From positions 2,164,691 through 2,228,690 of the forward strand of contig NZ_CP118753.2 in the NCBI RefSeq assembly GCF_034480035.2: DNA of 64,000 nucleotides, given 5' to 3'. Below, piece by piece: positions 35,910 to 45,710 of the stretch. The notes beneath the pieces were generated by a model. The model did no database searches. It worked only from the letters and a program-made list of their open reading frames with translations, and was not told the DNA's origin. Origin of the DNA: Methanosphaera sp. ISO3-F5 (GTDB lineage: Archaea; Methanobacteriota; Methanobacteria; Methanobacteriales; Methanobacteriaceae). The position numbers and the translations under genes were made by a program. The number at the start of each line of letters is the position of its first letter. The stretch's first letter is position 1.

Positions 35910-36350
35910 TTATATTGAATAAATCTCTTCTGAAGTGATTAATTGTGAACCTTCCTCTTTTAAAACTTTATAACCTTCATCCATATTTTCTAATTTTAGG
36001 ATAACAATTGCATTATATGTTTTTTGTTCAACAAAAGCATATAAATATTCTAAGTTAATATCGTTTTTATCAAGGATTCTTAAAATTTTATTAAGTCCTC
36101 CTGGTTCATCACTTATGGATACTGCTAAAACTTTTGTAATTTTTACTATGAAATCTTTTTCTTCTAGTTTTTCTTTAACTTTCAAAGGCTCTGTTACGAT
36201 TAAACGAAGTATACCAAATTCTGAAGTATCAGCAATAGATAATGCTCTGATGTTAATATTTAACTCTTCGATAATGTCTAATGTATTTAATAATCTTCCC
36301 TCTTTATTTTCTAAAAATATTGATAACTGGTCAATATATTCTTCTACCAT
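35910..36350 (-). CDS. Tandem ACT-domain protein
   Basis: 146 aa made of two ACT modules: IDQLSIFLENKEGRLLNTLDII (about 6-27) and KVLAVSISDEPGGLNKILRIL (about 74-94). Each has the Gly that usually lines an amino-acid site. There is no DNA-binding or catalytic domain. It ends in LITSEEIYSI. It lies just downstream of paaK on the same strand, and such proteins often accompany arylacetate-CoA ligase and IOR genes, so it probably senses an aromatic amino acid. Confidence 0.82.
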   Translation of the reverse strand: MVEEYIDQLSIFLENKEGRLLNTLDIIEELNINIRALSIADTSEFGILRLIVTEPLKVKEKLEEKDFIVKITKVLAVSISDEPGGLNKILRILDKNDINLEYLYAFVEQKTYNAIVILKLENMDEGYKVLKEEGSQLITSEEIYSI

Positions 36351-36373
36351 ATTTTCACCCTATTCTTTTTTTT

Positions 36374-37675
36374 TTATTTGTTTCTATTATCAATTACTCT
36401 AACTGCTTTACCACTTTCTACACGATCAATAGTTTTTGGTTCTACTAGTGTTACATTTACTCTTAAACCTATTTCATCGTGTATTGCATGAGCCAATTTG
36501 TCCTTAATTCCTACTAATTCTTTTACATTGTCAAAGAATATTTCTGGTGATGCTTCAACTTTAACTTCTATTTGGTCTAATACACCTGGTCTGGTTAATA
36601 TTATCTGGTAATGAGGTTCTACACCTTCAATTGATAGTAATGCTTTTTCAATTTGTGATGGGAACACACTAACTCCTTTAATTTTAAGCATATCGTCGGT
36701 TCTTCCGCTTATTTTATCCATTTTTACCAGTGTTCTTCCACAGCCACATTTTTCATGGTGAATTTTTGTTATGTCTCTTGTTCTGAATCTTATAAGGGGC
36801 ATACCTACTCTTGTTAGGGTTGTCAGTACTAATTCTCCAGGTGTGTTTTCTGGTAATTGTTTCATTGTTTTTGGGTCGATGATTTCTGGATAGAAATGGT
36901 CTTCATTTAAGTGTAAGCCGTTTTGTACTTCACATTCCATTGCTACTCCTGGGCCCATGACTTCTGTAAGTCCATAAATGTTGTATGCTGGTGTTTGGAA
37001 TTTGTCTTCTATCTGTTTTCTCATTTCATCGGTCCAGCTTTCTGATCCAAATCCTATTACTTTAAGATTTAAGTCTTTAGGGTCTGTTCCCATATTTTTT
37101 AATTCTTCTGCTATGTGTAAACCGTATGATGGTGTGAAAATTAACATTGTTGTTTTAAAATCTTTAAGTAACTCAATTTGTCTAAGTGTTTGACCTGTAG
37201 ATATAGGTACTACTGTAGCTCCTATTTTTTGACCACCGTAATGTACACCAAATCCTCCGGTAAATAATCCGTATCCGTGAGTGTTTTGGATTATGTCGTT
37301 TTCATCTACGCCCATCATAGTTAATCCACGTGCTATGATTTCTCCCCATATGTCTAGGTCTTCACGTGTGTATCCTGATACTGTTGGTTTTCCTGTTGTT
37401 CCACTGGATGTGTGTATTTCAATTATGTCTTTTTGTGGTACTGCAAATAATCCGAATGGATATGATGCTCTTAGGTCTGTTTTTGTTGTGAATGGTAGTT
37501 TTTCTATGTCTGCTAGTGTTTCTATGTCTTCGGGGTATACTTCTTCTTCGGTGTAACGTTTATGATAGTATGGTACTTCGTTAAATGCTGTTTTAACAAC
37601 ATCTTGTAATCTTTTTAGCTGTAGTTCTTCCATGTCTTCTTTTGACATGCATTCTATTTTTTCATCCCAAAACAT
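36374..37675 (-). CDS. paaK: Phenylacetate-CoA ligase family protein
   Basis: 433-aa adenylate-forming ligase that activates arylacetates to CoA thioesters. The phosphate-binding loop [16 protein letters not shown] (about 95-110), [17 protein letters not shown] (about 235-251), [10 protein letters not shown] and the C-terminal [13 protein letters not shown] are present. In methanogens it feeds IorAB to rebuild Phe, Tyr and Trp from arylacetates. The convergent iorAB and cotranscribed ACT protein support this pathway. Substrate range (phenyl-, hydroxyphenyl- or indole-acetate) cannot be told. Confidence 0.88.
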   Translation of the reverse strand: MFWDEKIECMSKEDMEELQLKRLQDVVKTAFNEVPYYHKRYTEEEVYPEDIETLADIEKLPFTTKTDLRASYPFGLFAVPQKDIIEIHTSSGTTGKPTVSGYTREDLDIWGEIIARGLTMMGVDENDIIQNTHGYGLFTGGFGVHYGGQKIGATVVPISTGQTLRQIELLKDFKTTMLIFTPSYGLHIAEELKNMGTDPKDLNLKVIGFGSESWTDEMRKQIEDKFQTPAYNIYGLTEVMGPGVAMECEVQNGLHLNEDHFYPEIIDPKTMKQLPENTPGELVLTTLTRVGMPLIRFRTRDITKIHHEKCGCGRTLVKMDKISGRTDDMLKIKGVSVFPSQIEKALLSIEGVEPHYQIILTRPGVLDQIEVKVEASPEIFFDNVKELVGIKDKLAHAIHDEIGLRVNVTLVEPKTIDRVESGKAVRVIDNRNK

Positions 37676-37813
37676 TATTTGTTAACTTCCTTTTTTGTTT
37701 TATCTGTATATAGATATATTAAAGGTTAGTAATTAATTTTTTTTTTAATTAATTTATATAGATGGTAGTCTATATAATATAAGTATAACATAAACACTGG
37801 GGTTCTATAAATT

Positions 37814-38269
37814 ATGGATAAAAAAATCATAATTATATTAAGTGTAATACTACTCGTTGGTAATTTATCTATAGCTTATGCTATGAATAATGATTTAAAA
37901 GTTGAAGATACAAATTCTGATGAAATATTATTACCATTGTCAATGAGTGGTCCTATAAAACTTGATGAATTAATAAAGGAAATAAAAACTAAAGATTATT
38001 ATAAAGGATATGATGAGCAAACACTACAATGGATGACTAATTTAGGAGATAAATATGTATATATGACAAATGATTCTTTTGTAATAATGAATCAAGCTGA
38101 TGCTAAGAAAATACCAATGGAAATAGTTACTGATGTATACATTACATATAACATTAAATGCAAACTAATAGAAAGCCATCCATTAGGCAATACCAAATAT
38201 CCTAAAAACGTACAATATGTGCATGATGTAAAATATATCAATCAAGACATAACATATTTCGAAGTCTAG
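37814..38269 (+). CDS. Secreted hypothetical protein, 151 aa
   Basis: An N-terminal signal peptide (KKIIIILSVILLVGNLSIAYA, roughly residues 3-23) ends in a plausible cleavage site after AYA. The mature part of ~128 residues has no motif I recognise; it contains TYNIKCKLIE with the only obvious Cys and several Tyr-rich strands (YYKGYDEQTL; YVYMTNDSF). It is monocistronic between two minus-strand genes, with TATA-like TTTATATAGAT upstream. Probably an extracytoplasmic protein. Confidence 0.65.
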   Translation: MDKKIIIILSVILLVGNLSIAYAMNNDLKVEDTNSDEILLPLSMSGPIKLDELIKEIKTKDYYKGYDEQTLQWMTNLGDKYVYMTNDSFVIMNQADAKKIPMEIVTDVYITYNIKCKLIESHPLGNTKYPKNVQYVHDVKYINQDITYFEV

Positions 38270-38306
38270 TTGCATCATAATTCAAAAAAGAAGTTGGTAT
38301 TGACAA

Positions 38307-39329
38307 TTATTCAATACCAAAAAATTCATTTCTCGCATTAACCATTGCTTGAATATTCTTTAACGGACTGGCTGCAGCTATACCACAACTTGGTGCAACT
38401 ACATCCACACCTTTCTCTAGTGCTTGAAGTACTTCTGTTCTTACCTCTTCAGGTGTTCCCCTATATAATGTTTTACTAGTAGATATATTTCCACATACTT
38501 GACATTTATTTCCAAGACTTTCTTTTACTTCCTGAGCATATCTCATATCTACTGCTTCTTCTATACTAATTCCATTATACCCACTGGATAACATGTCTTT
38601 TAACATATTTCCAGTGTGTCCACATATATGTAATACATTTTGTGATTTCATTGCTTCTTGAATATCTTCTAATGGGGGTCTTGAGATCTGTTGGAAATCA
38701 AGTGGACTTAATAAGTCTCCACTACTTGTAGGATCTGCTACGCATATGATATCTGGTTTAACTTCATTCAATACCTTTATGTATGCAATAACTGCTTCTG
38801 TTGCAACATCAACAGCTGCTTCTACTCCATAGTAGTCAAGATTTATCATTTTTAATATTTCTTCTACTCCTATCATATGTCCTGCTACTGTGAATGGTCC
38901 AGTTATTCCTACACATACTGGTAGGTTATCATATCTTTCATGTAGTATTTCCACTGCTTCACATATTACTGGTATTCTTCCAGAAGTTTCAAAATTATCA
39001 GGGATTTCTATTTCTCTAGGATCATCAAATGGTGATTTAACTACTTCCGGTGTTCGTCCACCACTTCCTAGATCAACTGTACATCCCATGGATTCTGCTT
39101 CTACTGCAAGACAGAATGGTATTTTAGCATCTTCTAGACCTGCTAGTTCATGTAATGATGCACCTAATGTTGCCATTTGTTCAGGGTCTTCGTGTGCTTT
39201 TGGCCAGGATGTACCGGTAAGTTTCATTGCATCTAGAATTCCGGATTGTGTAACGGTTATCACTGGTGTGATATCTACTTCTTTACCGTTAAGAACATTT
39301 TCCAGATTTTTTTTGTAGTTGAGTTCCAT
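38307..39329 (-). CDS. mtaA: Methylcobamide:coenzyme M methyltransferase (MtaA/MtbA type)
   Basis: Member of the uroporphyrinogen decarboxylase-like family that moves the methyl group from a methylated corrinoid protein to coenzyme M; in Methanosphaera this serves methanol plus H2 methanogenesis. Zinc ligands are visible as His-x-Cys in LHICGHTGN (about 238) and Cys in VAPSCGIAAA (about 315). Length ~340 aa is normal. I choose ATG at 39329, 5 nt after GATGAT; an upstream in-frame TTG is also possible. No mtaBC is adjacent. MtaA is favoured over MtbA by the likely organism, not by sequence alone. Confidence 0.85.
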   Translation of the reverse strand: MELNYKKNLENVLNGKEVDITPVITVTQSGILDAMKLTGTSWPKAHEDPEQMATLGASLHELAGLEDAKIPFCLAVEAESMGCTVDLGSGGRTPEVVKSPFDDPREIEIPDNFETSGRIPVICEAVEILHERYDNLPVCVGITGPFTVAGHMIGVEEILKMINLDYYGVEAAVDVATEAVIAYIKVLNEVKPDIICVADPTSSGDLLSPLDFQQISRPPLEDIQEAMKSQNVLHICGHTGNMLKDMLSSGYNGISIEEAVDMRYAQEVKESLGNKCQVCGNISTSKTLYRGTPEEVRTEVLQALEKGVDVVAPSCGIAAASPLKNIQAMVNARNEFFGIE

Positions 39330-39385
39330 TTTCAATCATCTCGTTTCTTTTTTTTTCTTACAATTATAAAATATCTTATCGGAGT

Positions 39386-39394
39386 ATTTAAAGG
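39386..39394 (-). promoter_or_regulatory. TATA box of mtaA
   Basis: Minus-strand CTTTAAATA, preceded by ATTCC, lies 57-65 bp before the mtaA ATG. It predicts a transcript start near 39362 and a leader of about 33 nt. Composition and spacing suit a strong archaeal promoter. Confidence 0.5.
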
Positions 39395-39828
39395 AATAAT
39401 TATTATTACTTATTTCAAAAAATGACATACGAATGAATATTATATATTATAAAAAATATTTTTTAAACGATTAAAATATTTAATAATTACTATTTATTCA
39501 CTATAATAAAAAAATAAAGAAAATTAAAACATATTATAATCAAATAATCATTTTAATAATTCAAACAATTAAATCATTTTAAATAATTTTTCATAATGCT
39601 TTAAAATCAAATATAACTACGTTAAAAATAATATAATAAAAGTAAACTATTTAAACTTAAAAAAATATATTCATAAGTTTAGAAAGAATTATTAATAATG
39701 TATTAATTTTTTATAAAAAAATAAGTCCCTTTACATCGATATTTAATATAAAAATTAACATATCACAAAGAACAAGGATGTTCATATAAAATATTTCCAA
39801 AAAAATAGTTAAAAATAAGAATTTAATT
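39395..39828. other. A+T-rich intergenic spacer
   Basis: About 430 bp of low-complexity A+T sequence between the mtaA promoter and the histone terminator. No reading frame, RNA fold or clear repeat could be supported. Confidence 0.5.
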
Positions 39829-39874
39829 AAAAGAGTTTTTAAAATGCTACTAATAATTAGTAACATTCTCTTTT
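39829..39874 (-). terminator. Hairpin terminator after the histone gene
   Basis: AAAAGAG (39829-39835) and CTCTTTT (39868-39874) pair, and inside them TACTAAT pairs with ATTAGTA around a single A. The structure begins 15 bp past the histone stop on the minus strand and is followed by T-rich sequence on that strand. Suits transcription stop or 3'-end protection of an abundant mRNA. Confidence 0.5.
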
Positions 39875-39889
39875 ATTTAGTAAAACTAA

Positions 39890-40087
39890 TTATAATGCTA
39901 ATTTAACATCATCAGCGGTAACAGTTTTTCTTCCTGCGTGTTTTGCAAGTTTGTTTGCTTGGATTGCTACTTCTTCTGCGTAATCTTCAAGAGCATCTGC
40001 AAGTGCAATTGCTGCTGCATCACTGATTCTTTCTGCTCCAGCACTTTTTAAGATTCTTTTAACTGGTGCGATTGGTAATTCAGCCAT
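39890..40087 (-). CDS. Archaeal histone
   Basis: 65-aa HMf-like histone consisting of one histone fold without tails: [20 protein letters not shown] (helix 1), [20 protein letters not shown] (helix 2) and [11 protein letters not shown] (helix 3). KRILK, the AERIS turn and GRKTVTADD loop are DNA-contact positions. Strong ribosome site AAAAGGAGG and a clear TATA box indicate high expression. Wraps and compacts DNA as dimers or longer stacks. Confidence 0.96.
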   Translation of the reverse strand: MAELPIAPVKRILKSAGAERISDAAAIALADALEDYAEEVAIQANKLAKHAGRKTVTADDVKLAL

Positions 40088-40134
40088 GAAAATTTTCCTC
40101 CTTTTATTTTTATATTTATTTCTTTATCCTTCGA

Positions 40135-40147
40135 CTTATATATATTT
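40135..40147 (-). promoter_or_regulatory. TATA box of the histone gene
   Basis: Minus-strand AAATATATATAAG lies about 50 bp before the histone ATG, predicting a leader of about 25 nt that contains the AAAAGGAGG ribosome site. Confidence 0.55.
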
Positions 40148-40441
40148 ATCTTAAAAATAGGGCATATATTATTAATTATTTATAAAATATTCTTCTATTC
40201 ATTAACTAGAATATGAATGAATGGAACATGTATTCACAATAGTTATATTAAAAAATAATTAGTTAAATTAATATAAGATAAATGACAAACTAATTAAAAA
40301 GACTAAAAGAACAACTTTTTTTCATTAATCATATTATCTTAAAAATTATTATTGTAAGTAATTAGATATAACTCATAATCTTATTTTAAACAAATAAACA
40401 ACAAATAAATATGATTATAATATTAAAAATTTGGTGAATAA
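40148..40441. other. Intergenic region before the MATE gene
   Basis: About 290 bp of A+T-rich sequence with no RNA-like G+C island. A GGTGA ribosome site lies 4 nt before the MATE ATG. No specific riboswitch motif was recognised. Confidence 0.45.
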
Positions 40442-41809
40442 ATGTCACAAAAAGAAAATAAGGAAATAGATTTAATATTAAATCATCCTAAAAAAGCTAT
40501 AAACAAATTAGCAATACCCATTATAATAAGTAACTTATTCATGATGTTAAACAATATTATTGATGGAATATGGGTAGCAGGACTAGGACCAGGACCCCTA
40601 GCAGCAGTAGGGTTCGTAACACCCCTATTTCTTGCATTAGTAGGTTTTGCAAACGGACTTGGTGCCGGATCAAATAGTTTAATAGCACGTTTCATCGGAG
40701 CAAAAGACCATAAAAATGCAGAAAACAGTGCTATACATTCCATAATGCTAAGTATAATAGTAACAATAATATCCACAATACTAATCATGATAATATTAAG
40801 ACAATTACTCCTATTTATGGGTGCAGAACAAGTAATCAATCTATCATTACAATATGGATATATAATTATAGGAGGATCATTCTCAGTATTCATACCAGCA
40901 ATGATATCAGCAATATTCCGATCAGAAGGAGAAGTAAAAAGAGCATCACGACCATTAATGCTAACAGCAATAATAAACATGATACTAGACCCAATATTCA
41001 TATATGTACTAAATGGTGGAGTAGCAGGAGCCGCACTAGCCACAGTACTAGCTGGAACAATATCACTAATACCAATGATATACTGGATGTTAGTAAAAAA
41101 GGACAGTTTCCTAAAAATTAACTTAAAAGATTATAAACGAAACTTTACAATATACAAAGACATACTGGTAGTGGGAATACCAGCAAGCCTAGAACAATTC
41201 ATAATATCATTCGTATCTATACTCATGAACTACTGGCTAACAATACTCTCCGGAACAGTAGCAGTAGCCGCATACACAGCAACATGGAGGCTCGTATCAA
41301 TAGGTATTTCACCACTAATAGGTATAGGAGTGGCAGCATTAACAGTAGGAGGAGCTGCATATGGTGCAAAAAACTTTAAAAATATGAAAATAGCCTTAAA
41401 TTATGGAACCAAATTAGGGTTAATCTCATCATTAATAATATGTGCATTCTTCTTCATATGTGCCGAACCATTATCATTCATATTCTCCTATTCAGCAGAT
41501 GCTGCAGTAATGTCAGCAAGAATAGTGGAATGTCTCAGAATATTATGTTTCTTCATATTACTAATGCCATTAGGAGTACTTGCAGGAAACATCTTTCAAT
41601 CAATGGGTAAAGGAACTTACTCACTCTTAATCACAATACTCAGATCATTTATACTTGAAATAGTATTCGCAGCATTATTTGCATTCGTATTAGGAATGGC
41701 CGATGTAGGAATATATCTCGGATTAGTTGTAGGTATGTCTTTAGGATCAATAGTAGGATACTTGTACCTTAACTATTACTTAAACAAAACAAGAAGTTAT
41801 TATAACTAA
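40442..41809 (+). CDS. MATE-family multidrug/cation exporter
   Basis: 455 aa with about twelve transmembrane helices in two MatE halves. The first half has INKLAIPIIISNLFMMLNNIIDG and FANGLGAGSNSLIARFIGAKD, the second VVGIPASLEQFIISFVSILMNY and GVAALTVGGAAYGAKNFKNMK, all typical of the NorM/DinF family. It uses a Na+ or H+ gradient to expel organic cations; the substrate is unknown. It stands alone between A+T-rich spacers. Confidence 0.9.
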   Translation: MSQKENKEIDLILNHPKKAINKLAIPIIISNLFMMLNNIIDGIWVAGLGPGPLAAVGFVTPLFLALVGFANGLGAGSNSLIARFIGAKDHKNAENSAIHSIMLSIIVTIISTILIMIILRQLLLFMGAEQVINLSLQYGYIIIGGSFSVFIPAMISAIFRSEGEVKRASRPLMLTAIINMILDPIFIYVLNGGVAGAALATVLAGTISLIPMIYWMLVKKDSFLKINLKDYKRNFTIYKDILVVGIPASLEQFIISFVSILMNYWLTILSGTVAVAAYTATWRLVSIGISPLIGIGVAALTVGGAAYGAKNFKNMKIALNYGTKLGLISSLIICAFFFICAEPLSFIFSYSADAAVMSARIVECLRILCFFILLMPLGVLAGNIFQSMGKGTYSLLITILRSFILEIVFAALFAFVLGMADVGIYLGLVVGMSLGSIVGYLYLNYYLNKTRSYYN

Positions 41810-42118
41810 TATACTTTTAAACAGTATTAAATGACAACAAAAGATAATAAAAAGTTAATACAATTACTCACCCCCTCTTATTTTTAAAACATAGTAATAT
41901 ATCATATAATTTATTATGATGTAAATCATAACCATCCTATATTTTTTTCCCATGAACTAACACATGTTTCTAAAATACTCCCCATCAATTAATAAAAAAC
42001 TCACACATTAAGAATCAATTTACCAGACAAGAAGTAAATGAATTAATTAAAGTTTATTAAAAAAGTTTTTGATAAATAATATTAATAACAAATCATTTCC
42101 TTTAAAAATTGAGAAAAG
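41810..42118. other. A+T-rich spacer
   Basis: About 310 bp without coding or RNA signatures. CTCACCCCCTCTTATTTTT near 41870 is a mildly G+C-rich, T-ending stretch that may end the MATE transcript. Nothing else is seen. Confidence 0.4.
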
Positions 42119-42130
42119 ATGGAAGAGAAC

Positions 42131-43774
42131 ATGTCAACAGAATACAATATAAAATTTTGTCCAAATTGCGGAACAAAAACAATACCAAACGCAAAATTCT
42201 GCATAGAATGTGGTTATGAACTAGCATCATTATACAAACAAAATTCTCCTAATAATAATGAAAATAATAACAATAAAAACATAAATAACGATTCCAACAT
42301 ACCCTCACCAGAAAATCATATAAACAATCTAGAAACTTCTCAAGATAATCAAAAAAATGAACCAGAAAATTCACTACAAAATAATCTAGAAAAAACTGAA
42401 CAAAATACAATTGATACAATTGAAACAGGCAAACCAGTATATGAATTAAAAATAACAATACCTCACCAGCCAGAAAATAAAGATAATGAAGAAGTTCATC
42501 AAGAAAAATCAAATAATCAAAACTTTGACATAATAAGACCAGCAACAAACAATAAACCAAAAATCAATCAAAACAAAAAGAACACACAACCTATAAAAAA
42601 AGACTTTAATGTGCTTAAAACACAAAAACAAAAACCAGCAAACAACAATCAAACACAAACAACACCAAAACAAGAAGGACTACCCTGCCCATCATGTGGA
42701 AACAACATGCAAATATCACAAAAAACAGGATTACTATCAGGAGGAACATACCACACATGTAACAATTGTTTAATAACATTCAAAGCCAATAATGAAAATC
42801 TAGTACTAACCGATGAACCAGAATTCACAAGATTCAAAAGTAAACTACACCTAAAAAGATACACCCACAAACAGTGGAAAGAAATACTATCCGGAAATTA
42901 CACTACCGATGAAGTAAACAAAATAACAAAATGGAAATTTGAAGGACAAACAAACATACCATGCCCAGCATGTAGCCATGAACTAAACAAATACAAAACA
43001 GGAGGATTTGTAACTCATTATCTAGTATGTAAATATTGTAATCTAATACTAGAAGAACATAAAAATGAAAAATACACATTATACAATTCTACAGAAACTC
43101 ATTCCCCACTATGGAAACATGAAAAAAATCCATTATCAATACAAGAATTACAAGGACTATTCGGCCACGAATCACCTGATGAGAAGAAACAAAGACAACT
43201 AACAGTTCAAGCTCATGAACAACTAGTAAAAAAACAAGAAAAAGAAAAACAACAACAAAAAGAAGACATGGAATTATTCGCCGAAAGTATAATGACAGGA
43301 AAACCAATGTTGCCTCCACCTACTGATACAACAATAGTACTGAAAAATAAGGAAAACCCCGTATATAAAGTAGAAAATGTATCATTACTAGAACCAAGAT
43401 CAGTTAGAACAAGTAGTGGAGGTTATGGCGGAACATCTGTACGAATAACAAAAGGTGTTACATTACATTCAGGACGCACAGCATCAAAAAGTGAATCCCA
43501 TGATGAAATCAAACTAATAGATACTGGAGATTTACTAATAACAAACCAGCGAATAATCTTCCTCGGATCTAATAGGACAACAAATATAGATATTAAAAAG
43601 ATTATTGCAATTACCTCTGAAGAAAATAGGATACAAATTCAAAGATCCAATAAACAAAAACCAGAATATTTCACAAATGTCAAATCCTCCGAACAAGTAA
43701 CAATAAACGGAAGGACATATTCTGTTGATATTGATGGTGAAATGCTAAGAAAACTAGTTTTAGGATTAATATAA
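42131..43774 (+). CDS. Multi-zinc-ribbon protein with C-terminal PH-like domain
   Basis: About 547 aa. The N-terminus is a zinc ribbon (FCPNCGTKT ... FCIECGYEL, about 8-30 counted from MSTEYN), followed by a long Asn/Gln/Lys-rich disordered linker to about residue 170. Two further ribbon-like units follow: CPSCGNNM ... CNNC and CPACSHEL ... CKYC. A charged coiled-coil-like stretch (KKQEKEKQQQKED) precedes a C-terminal domain reading TGDLLITNQRIIFLGSN, which resembles the bacterial PH or GRAM-like 'short' domains. I start at ATG 42131 after GGAAGAGAAC; ATG 42119 is also in frame. Function unknown. Confidence 0.7.
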   Translation: MSTEYNIKFCPNCGTKTIPNAKFCIECGYELASLYKQNSPNNNENNNNKNINNDSNIPSPENHINNLETSQDNQKNEPENSLQNNLEKTEQNTIDTIETGKPVYELKITIPHQPENKDNEEVHQEKSNNQNFDIIRPATNNKPKINQNKKNTQPIKKDFNVLKTQKQKPANNNQTQTTPKQEGLPCPSCGNNMQISQKTGLLSGGTYHTCNNCLITFKANNENLVLTDEPEFTRFKSKLHLKRYTHKQWKEILSGNYTTDEVNKITKWKFEGQTNIPCPACSHELNKYKTGGFVTHYLVCKYCNLILEEHKNEKYTLYNSTETHSPLWKHEKNPLSIQELQGLFGHESPDEKKQRQLTVQAHEQLVKKQEKEKQQQKEDMELFAESIMTGKPMLPPPTDTTIVLKNKENPVYKVENVSLLEPRSVRTSSGGYGGTSVRITKGVTLHSGRTASKSESHDEIKLIDTGDLLITNQRIIFLGSNRTTNIDIKKIIAITSEENRIQIQRSNKQKPEYFTNVKSSEQVTINGRTYSVDIDGEMLRKLVLGLI

Positions 43775-43805
43775 GAAAAAAAATATAATTTGAAAGTGTA
43801 ATAAC

Positions 43806-44081
43806 CTAGTTATACACTTCCATTTTTTCCTCATTTTGTAAAACAGTATCCCCCAGGTTATCTTCTACATCTTCTACACTAGCATTACTCTCATTTTTTG
43901 TATATCGGACGTTTTTATTGCTGTTGGTGTCCTCATCAATAATTATGTCAGTATTAGTTAAACTAATATTACTTCTATACTTGTATACTATTCCAATTAC
44001 TGCCAATACACCAATGGCAAGTATTAAAGTTCCATCTATTGTGAATGCCCCTGCAGATGGTAACATAAAATTACTAAACAT
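43806..44081 (-). CDS. Small single-span membrane protein, 91 aa
   Basis: One hydrophobic segment (DGTLILAIGVLAVIGIVYKY, about 17-36) is followed by a highly acidic and Asn-rich cytosolic or external tail (NTDIIIDEDTNSNKN). No family is recognised. It is transcribed leftward, alone, and its ATG follows a GGGGAAC sequence. Composition supports a real but lineage-restricted gene. Confidence 0.55.
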   Translation of the reverse strand: MFSNFMLPSAGAFTIDGTLILAIGVLAVIGIVYKYRSNISLTNTDIIIDEDTNSNKNVRYTKNESNASVEDVEDNLGDTVLQNEEKMEVYN

Positions 44082-44213
44082 AATTGTTCCCCTCTATTAA
44101 ATGTTATTAATTATATTCTATTTAGATAATCTTATTAATACTTAACAATAGTTCTATAACATTGTATGTATATAAATATTAGTATAATCATGTAATAATC
44201 GGAGAATTCAATA

Positions 44214-44909
44214 ATGAACAATAATGACTTTTTTGACTTTGAAGACAAAAAATATGATTTTCCATTTTATAATCAAGAAAATAAACAGTCACAGAATGGA
44301 ATAAAAATACTGTTACTGAGTACAATAATATTCATATTTCTAATAACGGGACCAATAAAACTGCCTAATGGTCAAGAACAAATACTGTTATTTATTGTAA
44401 CACTGATTATGCTATTATTATTCACACAGGGTAACATTGGAACTTTTTTCAGATTACCCGAAAAGAAGGATATACGTTTAATCATAATATGTTACATATT
44501 GTTTGAAGTATATTACATAGCACTATTATCATTTTTTAGCTTAATACATTTTCAGACAACATCCGGCGTAAACAATGACTTGAACACATGGATATTACTA
44601 ATAAATATTCTACAAATAATAGCAGAAGAAATATTTAAAGCATTAATGTTTTTACTTGTACTAAAAATCATATACAGTAAAGGTTTTAGTCGAAAAAAGT
44701 CAATAATAATATCTACAATAATCGTACTACTAATATTCGGAGTATTGCATTATAATAGTTATCCAAACATAATACAAATAGTATTCATGCAGGGATTAGG
44801 AGGCTTCGCGGAACTATATCCATACATAAAGACAAAAAATTTAACATTATCCGTACTAGTCCATATATGTATAAACTTTGCTTCATGGATTCCATTCATG
44901 CTAAGATAA
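44214..44909 (+). CDS. CPBP-family intramembrane metalloprotease-like protein
   Basis: 231 aa with about seven membrane helices. The family motifs are recognisable: the Glu pair in IIAEEIFKALMFLLVL (about 143-158; the usual Arg is replaced by Lys-Ala), a His in IFGVLHYNSYP (about 183), and the last His in LVHICINFASWIPF (about 216). CPBP (Rce1/Abi-like) enzymes cleave prenylated or other membrane proteins, some acting in bacteriocin immunity. The soluble N-terminus is acidic and aromatic. Start after CGGAGAATTC. Confidence 0.65.
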   Translation: MNNNDFFDFEDKKYDFPFYNQENKQSQNGIKILLLSTIIFIFLITGPIKLPNGQEQILLFIVTLIMLLLFTQGNIGTFFRLPEKKDIRLIIICYILFEVYYIALLSFFSLIHFQTTSGVNNDLNTWILLINILQIIAEEIFKALMFLLVLKIIYSKGFSRKKSIIISTIIVLLIFGVLHYNSYPNIIQIVFMQGLGGFAELYPYIKTKNLTLSVLVHICINFASWIPFMLR

Positions 44910-44954
44910 CATAGTTTCGTACAAAGAAAAAAAATGGTAAAATGTTATTGGATA

Positions 44955-45635
44955 TTATAAATCTATTCTTCTAACATTCTCTTTTTTATCTTTTTCAAAA
45001 CAAATATAGGGAATAATTTTTCCTATTTTATCATCATCAATATTTAACTTGGATGATAAATCATCAGCAGAATCAACATATTCTCCACGTTCACGTAAAT
45101 AAATTATATCTTGTACTATTTTTTCATCAAAACATGGGATACGTATCAGCTCCTCAAATGAAGCCCTATTAATATTTACTTTTTCTTGTTTAATTGAATC
45201 AAAGTTTTTTCCAAAATCACTATTGTAGCTTTCTGAATTATTAACATTACTTGCACTATTTTCTTCAAGAAAATGGTTTAACCTATAATTGCTTTCAACA
45301 ATATTATCATCAGATTCTTGTTGTCTAATACGCATCTTATCTGATAACTTTTCACGGTATCTTTTGAAGATAATAGCTGCTCTTAACATACACAATATCC
45401 ATAAAATAATTCCAAGATAAACAATTATCATATCAAATATAGTGAAACTTAATAAAATAAATGGAATCATATAAATTATGCCTTCGTCTATCCATCTAGG
45501 TTCATCAACACGCCAACCCGCATAGATAAATCCAAGTCCACCGAAGAATGGGATAACAACGATAACAAGCCAGATATAATTTACAATACTCATAAAAATA
45601 CTATTATCATCCATAATATCCAAAACCTCATACAA
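44955..45635 (-). CDS. Membrane protein with C-terminal helix-hairpin-helix domain
   Basis: 226 aa. Two or three membrane helices occupy residues ~13-90 (IVNYIWLVIVVIPFFGGLGF and IPFILLSFTIFDMIIVYLGI). A charged linker leads to a C-terminal helix-hairpin-helix unit (VNINRASFEELIRIPCFDEK, then IVQDIIYLRERGEY), as in ComEA-type or type II secretion K proteins. Membrane-attached DNA or protein binding is a guess. The N-terminus is uncertain because several ATG codons occur (M1, M8, M14). Confidence 0.6.
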   Translation of the reverse strand: MYEVLDIMDDNSIFMSIVNYIWLVIVVIPFFGGLGFIYAGWRVDEPRWIDEGIIYMIPFILLSFTIFDMIIVYLGIILWILCMLRAAIIFKRYREKLSDKMRIRQQESDDNIVESNYRLNHFLEENSASNVNNSESYNSDFGKNFDSIKQEKVNINRASFEELIRIPCFDEKIVQDIIYLRERGEYVDSADDLSSKLNIDDDKIGKIIPYICFEKDKKENVRRIDL

Positions 45636-45710
45636 TCATTATATAATAATAGTATATTCTAAAAACATATAATAATTAACTAAAAATACAAGAAATAGAA
45701 AAAAAGGAAG

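Noticed and set aside
40483..41043. 186-codon open frame opposite the MATE gene
   Set aside because: Antisense to a well-defined transporter; the apparent hydrophobicity comes from the complementary membrane codons.
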